Shown here one piece after another: positions 8,195-18,800 of a stretch of 64,000 nt of DNA. The stretch is taken from assembly GCF_001723305.1 (NCBI RefSeq), contig NZ_LPWF01000004.1, positions 186,001 to 250,000 of the forward strand, given 5' to 3'. This DNA is from Methyloceanibacter superfactus. GTDB lineage: Bacteria > Pseudomonadota > Alphaproteobacteria > Rhizobiales > Methyloligellaceae. Under the pieces are notes generated by a model. That model had not been told where the DNA came from. It searched no databases and saw only the letters and a program-made list of their open reading frames with translations. The position numbers and the translations under genes were made by a program. Position 1 is the first letter of the stretch, and every line of letters begins with the position of its first letter.

Positions 8195-10444
8195 ATGCGG
8201 ACCAGCGGAGGCGAGGAGACACCTGATTCGAGGTGGCCCATAGTGCTGTCCCGCGTATTCGCCTATTCAATTCCGAGCTATCTGTTGCCCATCGACGCCG
8301 CCATGGCCGCCGAGGCCGCCAGCTTCGACGCGCAAGCCCTGCTCACGCTCGGCATCAATCTCGGTGTGATCGCGTTTGCCATCGGTACGGCCATCGTGTG
8401 CCTGCGCGCGACGAAGCGCGCGCGGAAGCAGGAGGCCAATGCGGCGAGCGAGGCGGAGCGCTACGCCTTGAGCGAGAGCACTCTGGAGACGGTGCTCGCC
8501 GCCGAGCCGCAAGCGCTTTTGACCCTGAGCGAGACCGGGGAGCCGGAGCTTCTGGTCTCCAATCTGCCCGCAAGCTTCGGCGTGCCGCGCGAGCCCGAGC
8601 GGCTGCTGAATTTCGCCGGCTGGCTTGACGCGGCATCGAGTGCCGAGCTCGAGTCGGCGATGCAGGCGCTGTCCGAGCGCGGCGAGGCGTTCAATCTCAT
8701 GCTGCACACTCGGCGCGATAAATATGTCGAGGTCGACGGCCGCACCGCGGGCCGGTCGCTGGTGCTGAAGGTGCGCAACATTGCCGGGCAGCGGCTGGAA
8801 CTCGCCGAACTCTCGGTCAGGCATAAGGCGCTCGAGGAGCAGGTGGCGAGCTTGCGCGCGCTGCTCGATGCCGAGGCGACCAAGGGCGAACGCTCGCTGG
8901 CCGAGAGCAAGGCCAGCATGGAGACCCATTTCCGCAGCTTCGACCGTCTCGCGACCGCGTTCGCCGTGTTCGACGCCGGACAGCGCCTCGCCCATTACAA
9001 TCAGGCTTATGTGGATCTGTGGCAGCTCGATGCCGAATGGCTGGCGACGCATCCGCGCGACGGCGAGATTCTCGACCGTCTGCGCCAGGCACGACGGCTC
9101 GAGGAGCGTGCCGACTATCAAGACTGGAAGCGCAACTGGCTGTCAGCCGCCGGCACCGACAAGCAGGTCGAGGACCGCTGGCACCTTCCCGATGGGCGGA
9201 CGCTGCATGTGATCGCCGATGCCGACGGCGAGGGTGGGGTGACCTATCTCTATGGAAACGTCACCGAGCAGATCGCGCTGGAGAGCCGCTACAACGCGCT
9301 GATTCAGGTGCAGCGGGAAACGCTCGATACGCTGCGCGACGGCGTGGCGGTGTTCGCGCCCGACGGGCGCCTCAGACTCTACAATCAGGCCTTCGCCGAC
9401 ATTTGGCGCTTGAGCTCCTCGCAGCTCGACGAGCAGCCGCATGTGGACGACGTCATCGAATGGTGCCGCACGCTCTACGACGCGTCCGAGGAATGGGAAC
9501 GCACCAAGGCTGCGGTCACCGCCATCGTAGCGGAGCGGCGCCCTTATGAGAGCCAGTTCGACCGGCCCGACGGCAGCGTCATCGCCTGCGCCGCGCTTCC
9601 CCTGCCCGACGGCGGCACGCTCCTCACCTATTCCGACGTTTCCGACACCAAGCGCGTCGAGCGCGCCCTGATCGAGAAGAACGAGGCGCTAGAGGCGGCG
9701 GACCGCCTCAAGAGCGAGTTCGTATCGCATGTCTCCTACGAGCTGCGGACGCCGCTCAACAGCATGCTGGGATTTGCCCAGATGCTCGCCGAGCCCGCCT
9801 TCGGGCCCTTGGGCGACCGGCAGCGCGAATATGTGGACGACATTCTCTCTTCGGGCACGACGCTGCGCGCCATCGTCGATGACATTCTCGACCTCGCCAC
9901 CATCGACGCGGGCACGCTCGAACTGAAACTCACACCGGTCAATGTGCGCGACCTCATCGAGGCGGCGCGGCAGGGCGTGGAGGAACGTCTCAAGCAGGAC
10001 GATGTGCGGCTGGAGATCGAGGTCGCCCCCAGCGTCGACGAGTTCGTGGCCGATGCCAGCCGGGTCACCCAGATCCTGTATAATCTCCTGTCCAACGCCA
10101 TCGGCTTCTCGACGGCGGGCGAGGTGGTGAAGTTGGCTTGCGCCCGGGAGGGTGCCATGATCGCCTTCACCGTCGAGGACCAAGGGGTCGGCATCCCGGA
10201 GGATTATCAGCACGCCGTGTTCGACCGTTTCGAGAGCCGCGCCCACGGCTCGCGCCACCGCGGCGCGGGTCTTGGCCTGTCCATCGTCAAGAGCCTGGCC
10301 GAGGCTCACGGCGGCACGGTCAGGCTCGTCTCGGCCGCGGGCAAAGGCACCCAGGTCAGGGTCCTTCTGCCGGTGAAGCAGGGCGCCACGCCGGAAGAAG
10401 CGGAACCCGACTTGCCCCGCTACCGGGTCAACCGCGCGGGATGA
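8195..10444 (+). CDS. divL: DivL-type PAS pseudo-histidine kinase with Tyr at the phospho-site
   Basis: A 749-residue membrane kinase. Order: short N-terminus, one transmembrane helix (about 49-71), coiled coil (about 200-245), two PAS-like repeats (about 246-340 and 375-470, each with an LxxYNQAxxDxW signature), HisKA and HATPase. The HisKA motif reads FVSHVSYELRTPLNS: the residue normally His in SHELRTP is Tyr515 (codon 9737-9739). This substitution defines DivL, the Caulobacter cell-fate regulator that controls CckA and thereby CtrA. The ATPase part looks intact (YNLLSNAIGFS, VEDQGVGIP, GAGLGLS). The ATG at 8195 is used, with gagggg 4 nt upstream; a TTG at 8147 is less likely. It overlaps tsaE by 4 nt. 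The DivL call rests on the Tyr, the PAS layout and the neighbourhood. Confidence 0.85.
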   Translation: MRTSGGEETPDSRWPIVLSRVFAYSIPSYLLPIDAAMAAEAASFDAQALLTLGINLGVIAFAIGTAIVCLRATKRARKQEANAASEAERYALSESTLETVLAAEPQALLTLSETGEPELLVSNLPASFGVPREPERLLNFAGWLDAASSAELESAMQALSERGEAFNLMLHTRRDKYVEVDGRTAGRSLVLKVRNIAGQRLELAELSVRHKALEEQVASLRALLDAEATKGERSLAESKASMETHFRSFDRLATAFAVFDAGQRLAHYNQAYVDLWQLDAEWLATHPRDGEILDRLRQARRLEERADYQDWKRNWLSAAGTDKQVEDRWHLPDGRTLHVIADADGEGGVTYLYGNVTEQIALESRYNALIQVQRETLDTLRDGVAVFAPDGRLRLYNQAFADIWRLSSSQLDEQPHVDDVIEWCRTLYDASEEWERTKAAVTAIVAERRPYESQFDRPDGSVIACAALPLPDGGTLLTYSDVSDTKRVERALIEKNEALEAADRLKSEFVSHVSYELRTPLNSMLGFAQMLAEPAFGPLGDRQREYVDDILSSGTTLRAIVDDILDLATIDAGTLELKLTPVNVRDLIEAARQGVEERLKQDDVRLEIEVAPSVDEFVADASRVTQILYNLLSNAIGFSTAGEVVKLACAREGAMIAFTVEDQGVGIPEDYQHAVFDRFESRAHGSRHRGAGLGLSIVKSLAEAHGGTVRLVSAAGKGTQVRVLLPVKQGATPEEAEPDLPRYRVNRAG

Positions 10445-11967
10445 ACGCAGGCTGGACGCTGGACGACGTCGATTTGGCGGGACTCGGCATCCTCGCCGGA
10501 CGGCTCGCTCTGTTTCTGAAAACCGGCGATGTGGTCACGCTGAGTGGACCGCTCGGCGCCGGCAAGACGACCTTCGCCCGTGCCCTCGTGACCCATCTCG
10601 GCGATGCGGACGAGGTGCCGAGCCCGACCTTCGCGCTGATGCAGCGCTACGAGACTCATCGCCTGACGCTGCACCATTGCGACTTCTACCGGATCGAGGC
10701 GCCGGAGGTCGACGAGCTCGGCCTCGACGATGCACTGGCCGAAGGCGCGCTGCTCATCGAATGGCCCGAGCGCGCAGGTGATTGGCTGCCGGGGGACCGG
10801 CTCGAGATCGTCCTCGACGAGACAGCCAATCCGGACACCCGCCGCGTCACCCTGACGGGACATGGAAGCTGGGAACTCCGCCTCGAACGCTTGCGGACCG
10901 TGTCGCGCTTTGTCGACACGACGCCGTTCGCTGACGCCGACACGGAATATCTGCAAGGCGACGCCTCGGCGCGCTCCTATGCGCGGCTCGTCCTGCCGGA
11001 TCGGTCCGCAATTCTCATGAACTCTCCGCGCCAGCCGGACGGCCCGCCGATCCGCGATGGCAAGCCTTATAGCGCGCTGGTGCATCTCGCAGAGGATGTG
11101 ACGCCGTTCGTGGCGGTGACGAATGCATTACGCGCGCGCGGACTGTCGGCACCCAAGCTCGACGCCTTCGACCTCGACCAGGGCTTCATCGTGCTGGAGG
11201 ATTTCGGCGACCGGGTCTTCGGGCTCGAGTTGGCGCGCGGGACGCCCCAGTCTGAACTTTGGGCGGCTGCCGTCGATGTGTTGCTGGCACTTGCCACCGA
11301 GCCGCCACCCGCCGACCTGACCATCCAAGACCATGCGCCCTATCAGCTGCCGGATTTCGACGTCGACGCCATGCTGATGGAAGCCTCGCTTCTCATCGAC
11401 TGGCTGTGGCCGGCGCTCCACGGCCGAGAGGCGCCGGAGGCGTTGCGCGCGGAATATCTCTCACTATGGCGCCCGCACCTGGAGAAAGCGGTCGCCGCCG
11501 ATCCGGGCTGGGTGTTGCGCGATTATCATTCTCCCAATCTGATGTGGCTGCCGGACCGGGAAGGCGTCGGCCGGGTCGGTCTCCTGGACTTCCAGGACGC
11601 CCTCAAAGGGCCGCTGGCCTACGATCTCGTGTCCCTACTCCAGGATGCCCGGCTGGACGTGCCCGAAGCGCTTGAACGGGAGCAACTCGACCGGTACTGT
11701 GCCGCCCGAAGCGCGCAAAGCGGTCATTTTTCGGCCGATGAGTTCCGGTCGCTCTACGCAACGCTCGGCGCCCAACGCAACTCGAAGATCCTCGGCATTT
11801 TTGCGCGATTGGCCAAACGTGACGGTAAGCGCGACTATCTCGCCCATATCCCGCGGGTTGCGCGCTATCTTGAGCGCGACCTTGCCCATGAGTCGCTCGG
11901 CGATCTTCGCCGCTTCTACCGCCGCGAATTTCCCGCCGCTGCCGACTTGCCGCCTATCGCTCCGTAG
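10441..11967 (+). CDS. tsaE: TsaE - AmgK fusion: tRNA t6A ATPase plus amino-sugar kinase
   Basis: One intact 508-residue frame joins two enzymes. Residues 1-150 are TsaE, the ATPase of the tRNA threonylcarbamoyladenosine complex, with P-loop GPLGAGKTT at 36-44, SPTF and HCDFYRIE. From about residue 155 an aminoglycoside-phosphotransferase fold follows: catalytic DYHSPN at 361-366 and the metal motif DFQDALKGPLAYDLVS from 383. The second domain matches AmgK, the anomeric MurNAc/GlcNAc kinase of peptidoglycan recycling, because the next gene is a MurU-like nucleotidyltransferase. The ATG at 10441 overlaps the divL stop, so translation is probably coupled. The fusion is known in alphaproteobacteria. 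The kinase substrate is inferred from family and neighbour. Confidence 0.88.
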   Translation: MNAGWTLDDVDLAGLGILAGRLALFLKTGDVVTLSGPLGAGKTTFARALVTHLGDADEVPSPTFALMQRYETHRLTLHHCDFYRIEAPEVDELGLDDALAEGALLIEWPERAGDWLPGDRLEIVLDETANPDTRRVTLTGHGSWELRLERLRTVSRFVDTTPFADADTEYLQGDASARSYARLVLPDRSAILMNSPRQPDGPPIRDGKPYSALVHLAEDVTPFVAVTNALRARGLSAPKLDAFDLDQGFIVLEDFGDRVFGLELARGTPQSELWAAAVDVLLALATEPPPADLTIQDHAPYQLPDFDVDAMLMEASLLIDWLWPALHGREAPEALRAEYLSLWRPHLEKAVAADPGWVLRDYHSPNLMWLPDREGVGRVGLLDFQDALKGPLAYDLVSLLQDARLDVPEALEREQLDRYCAARSAQSGHFSADEFRSLYATLGAQRNSKILGIFARLAKRDGKRDYLAHIPRVARYLERDLAHESLGDLRRFYRREFPAAADLPPIAP

Positions 11968-11991
11968 TTTGCACTGTAAGAGGACGTACCC

Positions 11992-12717
11992 ATGACGCGA
12001 GCCCGCACGGCGATGGTTCTTGCCGCTGGCTATGGCGCGCGCATGCGCCCGCTCACCGACACGTTGCCGAAGCCCCTAGTGAAGCTCGCAGGGCGGGCGC
12101 TGGTCGACCATGTGCTGGATCGGCTGGCTGCGGCCGGCGTGGAAACGGCGATCGTCAATGTCCATTACCTGCCCGAGCAGGTCGAAGCGCATATGCAGGA
12201 GCGTTCCGGCCGGGCGCCGAAGACGATCATCTCCGACGAGCGCGATGTGCTGCTCGACACGGGCGGCGGCGCCAAGAAGGCGTTGCCCCAGCTCGGGCCC
12301 GGTCCCTTCTTCATCCACAACTCGGACTCGGTCTGGGCCGAGGGTGCCGCTGCCGCCTTGCCGCATATGCTGCGGCAGTGGGACGCAACACGCATGGACT
12401 GCCTGCTGCTGCTGGCGCCGATGTCGACCAGCCTCGGCTATCATGCGCGCGGCGATTTCGATATGGCGCCGGACGGGCATCTGACGCGGCGCGGCGAGCG
12501 GCAAGTGGTGCCCTTCGCCTTCGCCGGCGTGTCCTTGTGCGAGGCGAAGCTGTTCGACGGCGCGCCAGACGGCCCCTTCTCGCTCAACCTGCTGTGGGAC
12601 CAGGCCCTGGCCAAAGGCCGGCTCTACGGCTTACGCCTCGACGGGCGCTGGATGCATGTGGGAACGCCCGAGGCGCTAGCGGAGGCCGAGGCCTCGTTCG
12701 AGCATGAAGGTGCCTGA
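11992..12717 (+). CDS. murU: MurU-like nucleotidyltransferase
   Basis: A 241-residue sugar-phosphate nucleotidyltransferase with the N-terminal signature LAAGYGARMRPLTDTLPKPL that holds the nucleotide. MurU converts MurNAc-1-phosphate to UDP-MurNAc, bypassing de novo synthesis; AmgK in the preceding gene would supply the phosphate ester. The size and position immediately after the AmgK domain favour MurU over GlmU- or RfbA-type enzymes, but sequence alone cannot fix the sugar. The start lies 24 nt after the fusion gene, with GAGG about 11 nt upstream. The 3' end overlaps the addB start by 14 nt. Confidence 0.85.
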   Translation: MTRARTAMVLAAGYGARMRPLTDTLPKPLVKLAGRALVDHVLDRLAAAGVETAIVNVHYLPEQVEAHMQERSGRAPKTIISDERDVLLDTGGGAKKALPQLGPGPFFIHNSDSVWAEGAAAALPHMLRQWDATRMDCLLLLAPMSTSLGYHARGDFDMAPDGHLTRRGERQVVPFAFAGVSLCEAKLFDGAPDGPFSLNLLWDQALAKGRLYGLRLDGRWMHVGTPEALAEAEASFEHEGA

Positions 12718-15700
12718 GCGGCCGCCCGCGCCTCGCCTCTACACCATTCCGCCCTCGGCGCCGTTCCTCACGACCCTCGCCCGGGCGCTGCTTTCCGGCG
12801 ACCTGCCGCTGCCCGGCGGGGCAAAGCCCGATCCGTTGACCCTGCCGCTCACCACCATTTACTTGCCACGCGGCGTGCGGCGCGCGCTTTGCGCGAGGCG
12901 TTTCTGGCTGAATCCGGCGGCCAGGCTCTGCTGCTGCCGCGCATCCACGCGCTCGGCCACGCCGACGAGGAGGCGGCCATCATCTTCGGCGCCGAGGAAG
13001 CGGACGGTGCCGACGGCGCGCTCGGCGCGCCGGCCATCGACGCCCTGCCCCGCCGGCTCGCCCTGATGAAGTTGATCCTCGCCTGGGGCCAGGCTTCCGC
13101 GCGAGATGCCACCGAGGCAGAGATCGAGGCCACAAGCTGGGTCAACAGCCCGGGCCAGGCATCGAACCTCGCCGCCGATCTGGCCCGGCTGATGGACTTC
13201 GTGGAGTCGGAGGAGGTCGACTTCTCCTCGCTCGACACCCTGGTGCCCGAGGATCTCGCGTCCCATTGGGAGGCGACGATCCAGTTTCTCACCATCGTCA
13301 CCGAGAACTGGCCGCAATATCTCGCCGACAACGGTCTCGTGTCGCCGGTCGCCCGGCGTAATCTGCTGATGGCGCAAGAGACCGCGCGGCTGGCGCAAGG
13401 CTCCCCCTACCCTGTGATTGCCGCGGGCTCGACGGGCACGGTGCCGGCCACGGCGCGGCTGCTCAAGACCATCGCCACGCTTCCCAACGGCGCCGTGGTG
13501 CTGCCCGGTCTCGATCTCATGCTGGATGACGACAGCTGGGACAGCCTGACGAAGCATCCCGAGCATCCGCAGACCGGCATGGCGGAACTTCTGCGCAAGC
13601 TCGGGGTGGCGCGGCGCGACGTGGCTTACGTTCCCGGGAGCGCGCCAGACGGACCGGCGCGGGCGCGGCTCCATCTCGTGAGCGAGGCGTTGCGCCCCGC
13701 GGAGACCACCGACCAATGGCAGGGCTATTTGGAGACCGATACGCTCTCGCCGGATGGACGCGCGAGCTTCGCCAATGCGCTTTCCGGGATCCGCATGGTG
13801 GTGGCGCCCACGGCCCACGACGAGGCCGAGGCCATCGCCTTGATTCTCAAATCCTGCATCGATGCGCCTGGCAGGACGGCGGCGCTCGTGACACCGGACC
13901 GGGTCCTGGCGCGGCGGGTGGCGGCGCGGCTGAAAGGCTTTGGCCTGACCATAGACGACTCGGCCGGCACGCCCGCCTCCCGCACCGTGCCCGGCGCTTT
14001 TCTCGACCTGGTGCTCGCCGCGGCGGAAACGAATTTCGCCCCGCCGGAGCTCATGGCGCTCCTCAAGCATCCCCTGGCACTGCTCGGCCGGGAGCCCGGC
14101 ACGATCCGCGCGGCGGCGCGGGCGCTCGAGCGTGGTGCGGTCCGAGATATCTATGTGGGTCAAGGTCTTAGCGGCATGTCGACGGCGCTTGAGTCGGCCC
14201 GCGATGAGCGCTCCTGGCGGCGCTCGGCGTTGCGGCCGGAGGAGCACACGATGGCCCTCCAACTCGTGCGCGACCTGGAAGAGGCCTTTGCACCGCTTGG
14301 CCAGTTGTTCGCAAGCTCAGTAACGCACAGCACGGCGGCGCTTGCCGAGGCCCATGCGGCCACGGCCGAGCGGCTCGCGCGAGACGCGGCCGGCTCCTCC
14401 TCGGGGCTGTGGCAGGGCGATGCCGGTGAAGCACTAAGCCTGCTGCTGTCCGGGCTGATCGGCGAAGGGGCGACGCTCGACATGTGCGCGAGAGACTATC
14501 CGGCTTTCTATCGCAGCCTGCTCGCCGGCCAAGTGGTGCGCCCGCGCGGCCCCGCGCATCCGCGCCTGTTTATCTGGGGACCGCTCGAAGCGCGGTTGCA
14601 GCAGCCGGACGTGGTCATCCTCGGCAGCCTCAACGAGGGGGTGTGGCCGCGCCCGCAAGAGGCGGGCCCCTGGCTCAGCCGGCCCATGCGCGAGAAGCTC
14701 GGTCTATCGCCGCCGGAGCGGCGCATCGGGCTCAGCGCCCACGACTTCGCTCAGGCGCTCGGCGCGCCGACCGTCTATCTCACGCGCGCGCTGAAAGTGG
14801 ACGGGGTGCCGACCGTGACCTCGCGCTGGCTCCAGCGGCTGGAAGCGCTGGTGGAGGCGTCCGGCCTCGCCGGCAAGATCAAGCCCGAGCGGCCCTGGGT
14901 CGCCTGGGCGCGGGAGCGTGATCATGCCCCCGGTTTTGCCCCGGTCGAGGCGCCGCAGCCGCGCCCGCCGGTCGACGCGCGCCCGCGCGAGTTGAGCGTG
15001 ACGCGTATCGAGCGGTGGATCGCCAATCCATACGAAATTTTCGCCCGGCACATCCTCAAGCTCGAGCCGTTGAAGCCGCTCGGCACCGAGCCGGACGCCG
15101 CCATGCGCGGCTCGATCGTGCATGACGTGCTGCATGACTTCTCCCGCGCCCATCCGGATGCGCTGCCGGACGACGTCTATGGCGCGCTGATGACGGCCGC
15201 CGACGATCTCTTCGCCAAGCTCGGCGGCTCCGCGCGGGTCGAGGCGTTCTGGCGGCCACACTTCCAGCGCTTCGCCCGCTGGTTTGCCGCCACGGAACCG
15301 GCGCGGCGCGCATTGGCCACTGGCACGCATACGGAAGTGAGCGGCGCGCTTGAGCTCGACTCGGGCTTCCGCCTGAAGGCGCGCGCCGACCGTATCGACA
15401 CGACCGCGGATGGCGGCGTCATCATCTACGACTACAAGACGGGGAAGCCGCCGATCCCGAAGCATGTCGAGGATCTTTACAAGCCCCAGCTGCCCTTGGA
15501 GGCGGCGATCGCCGCGGCGGGCGGCTTCGCCGATCTGGGGCCGCTTCCCGTGCGGTCGCTGGTCTATATCCAGGCCTCGGGACGCCAAGACGGCGGCGAC
15601 GAGCAACCGGCCACCAAGAGCGATGCTGGCGCCCTGGCGGAAAAGGCGCTCGAGGATCTGGAGCGGCTCGTCACCCATTTCGCCGAGCCCGATACGGCCT

Positions 15701-15818
15701 ACGAGGTGAAGCGCCGCGCGGCGCCGGCTTCACCAATGCCTATCGCTACGACGAGTATGAGCATCTCGCCCGCGTGCGGGAGTGGCTGACGCAAGAGGCC
15801 GAGGAGCAATGGCCATGA
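12704..15818 (+). CDS. addB: AddB helicase-nuclease subunit, two frameshifts
   Basis: AddB pairs with AddA to resect double-strand breaks for RecA loading. The repaired protein is about 1038 residues, normal for alphaproteobacteria. The N-terminus begins RLYTIPPSAPFLTTLARAL. Near 12866 one base is lost, and repair gives LPTRRAARALREAFLAESGG. A second loss near 15724 restores a C-terminus FTNAYRYDEYEHLARVREW with stop at 15816-15818. The RecB-type nuclease motif GGVIIYDYKTGKPP lies near the C-terminal end. The ATG at 12704 lies inside the end of murU, and the stop overlaps the addA ATG (ATGA), so the two subunits are translationally coupled. Both shifts look like sequence errors. Confidence 0.88.
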
Positions 15819-18800
15819 GCGCCGATCTCCTGCACGAGGCGGACGCCAATCAGGCGCGTGCCTCCGACCCGAACGCGTCCGCTTGGGTGTCGGCCAATGC
15901 CGGCACCGGCAAGACCGAGGTCCTGGTCAAGCGCAGCTTGCGGCTTCTGCTCGACGGCGCGCGGCCCGAAAGCATTCTCTGCCTCACCTACACCAAGACG
16001 GCGGCGGCGGAGATGCAGAACCGCCTGCTCAAGGATCTCGCCGCTTGGGCGACGATGCCGGACGCCAAGCTCCACGAGGCGCTCACCAAGCTCATGGGGC
16101 GGCCGCCCGCGGACAAGGATCTGCGCGAGGCGCGGCGGTTGTTCGCGCGTGCGCTCGAGGCGCGCGGCGGGCTGAAGATCCACACCATTCACGGCTTCTG
16201 CGAGCGGCTGCTGCAGCGCTTTCCGTTGGAGTCGGCGGTCACCCCGCATTTCACCGTGCTCGACGACCAGGGCGCGGCGCTCCTCAAGCGGCGGGCGTCG
16301 GATGCGGTCATCGCTCGCGCCGCCGAGGACAGGGACGGCATGCTCGGCCAAGCGCTCGATACCATCGTCACGGTCGCCGGCGAGGAATGGTTTCGCCAAG
16401 TGGTCGATACGGTGCTCGCCAAACGCAGCGAGCTCGGTCGCATGGTGGCGCATCACGGCGGGCTAGGGGCCTGGGCAGTCGCCGAAGGCGAGGCGCTGAA
16501 GCGGCTGTTCGGGGTGGCCGGCAAGAGCGAAGCCGATCTGATCGATGCGCAAGCCGGCGCGCTTTCGAACGAGGAGATCGACGCCGCACTCGCCGCCTTC
16601 GCGTCCATCGGCAGCACCGCCAAGACGGACATCAATGCAGCAGCCGCATTGCAGAGCGCGCGGCGGGCGCAAGGCGAGAGCCGGGCGGCGGCCTTGCGCG
16701 CGTTGCTGCTCACTCAAAAGGGAACCCCGTCCGCCACGGTTTGCACCAAGGCCGTGAAGGACGGCGCGCCGGACATCGCCGCGAGGCTCGACGAGGTCAA
16801 GGTGCCGTTCGCCGCGCTCGAGCAGGATCTGGCGCATCTGCGCGCGGCGGAAGCCAGCAGTGCGGTGCTCCTCCTCGCCGACGCATTCAGGACGGTTACG
16901 CGCGCCACAAGCTGGCGGAGGCGGCGCTCGACTATGACGACCTCATCACAGGCGCGGCATCTCTTGTCGCGCGCGGGCGCGGCCGCCTGGGTGCTCTACA
17001 AGATCGACGGCGGCGTCGACCATATCCTGGTGGACGAGGCGCAGGACACCAACCCGGAGCAATGGGCCATCATCGAAGCGCTGGCGGAAGAGTTCTTCGC
17101 GGCGGCCGGTGCGCGCGAGACGTTGCGCACGCTGTTCGCGGTGGGCGACGAGAAGCAATCGATCTACAGCTTTCAGGGCGCCAACCCGGCGCGCTTCGGC
17201 ACGGTGGGCCGCGCCTTCAAGAAGCGTGCGCAGGCTGCCGGCATTGAATGGCACGAGGTGCCTCTCAATCTGTCGTTCCGCTCGACCGTGCCGGTGCTCG
17301 ACGCCGTGGACCATGTCTTTGCCCGCCCCGTGGCCGCGCAAGGCATGACCTTCATCGAGAGCGCCATCATCAAGCATCACGCCAATCGCCAGGGCGAGGC
17401 GGGACTGGTGGAGCTGTGGGAGGTGCAGACCGAGACCAAGCCCGCGCCCGCGCCCGCGTTCGAACCCTGGAACGAAGGCGCGAGCGGCGCGCGCGCCGTG
17501 GATGCGCTGTGCCGCCGCATCGCCGCGACGATCAAGGGCTGGCGCAACAGCGGAGAGATGCTCCCTTCCGCCGGACGGCCCATCAAGGCCGGCGACATCC
17601 TCATCCTGGTGCGCCGGCGCGAGCCATTCACCGCACCGATGATCCGCGCGCTTAAGCGCGAAGGCATCGCGGTCGCGGGCGCCGACCGCATGCGGCTGAT
17701 GGATCAGCTCGCCGTACAGGATCTCGTGGCGCTGGCCGACGTGCTGTTGCTGCCGGACGACGATCTGGCGCTCGCGGTGGTGCTCAAGAGCCCCCTCTTC
17801 GGTCTCGACGACGACGCACTGTTCGACCTCGCCTATGACCGCAAGGGGTCGTTGTGGTCGGCGCTCAAGGATAAAGCGCACGAACCGCGCTTCAGCGGGG
17901 CGGCGGGGCGGCTCAAGGACTGGCTGTCTCAGGCCGACACCATGCCGCCTTATGAGTTCTTCGCCGCGCTGCTCGGCGCCGACGGGCAAGAGATGCGCAA
18001 GCGCATGCTGACGCGGCTTGGCCCGGAAGCTGCCGAGGCAATCGACGAGTTTCTCGATGCCGCGCTCGCCTATGACCGGGAAGCGGTGCCGTCGCTGCAA
18101 GGCTTCGTCAATCAACTGCGGGCCGGCGACATCGAGATCAAACGCGACATGGAGCAGGACCGGGACGAGGTCCGTATCATGACGGTGCATGGCGCCAAGG
18201 GCTTGCAAGCACCGATCGTGTTCCTTCCGGACACCTGCATGTTGCCGCGCCCGCAAGGCCCGCAGCTCTATCCCGTGGAGCGCCAGTCGGCGCCGCCGGA
18301 CGAGGTCACCCATCTCGTCTGGTCGCCCGGGCGGTCCGATCTCCAGGCCATCGCCGCGGCGAAGGAGGCCCTGAAGCGCGCCGACCGCGACGAGTATCAC
18401 CGGCTCCTCTACGTGGCCATGACGCGAGCGCGCGACCGTCTGTATGTGTGCGGCTGGCAGGGGCAAAAGGACCCCGAGCAGGACTGCTGGTTCCATCTCG
18501 TGCGGGACGGGCTCGACGGATACTTGAATCCGGTGGAGGGACCGGACGGCGTGCGCCGGATGGCCTCAGCGCAAGAGAAGGACGTGCCGCCCACGGAGAC
18601 CGAGGCCGAAACCGGCGAGACGCCGCCGCTGCCCGACTGGGCCCTGACGCAAGCACCGCCGGAGCGGGTCCGCACGCGGCTCGCGCCCTCGCGCCTGGCG
18701 CTCAGCGCCGAGCCCGGGCAGACGGAAGAGACCGAGCAACCGCCTCTGGGGCCGCGGGCGCTCGCCGACACCAAGCGCTTCGCCCGTGGACGCCTGGTGC

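Noticed and set aside
12859-14262. 467-residue minus-strand frame opposite addB
   Set aside because: Shadow of addB; no ribosome site and no conserved motif.
16861-17000. Programmed ribosomal frameshifting as the cause of the compensating shifts in addA, pheT and the NDUFA9-type gene
   Set aside because: No slippery heptamer or downstream stem fits, shifts occur in many unrelated genes, and each is repaired by a simple base change in a short run.
16946-18496. 516-residue frame on the minus strand inside addA
   Set aside because: Antisense shadow of addA helicase motifs; composition rich in Arg, His and Gly with no recognisable fold.
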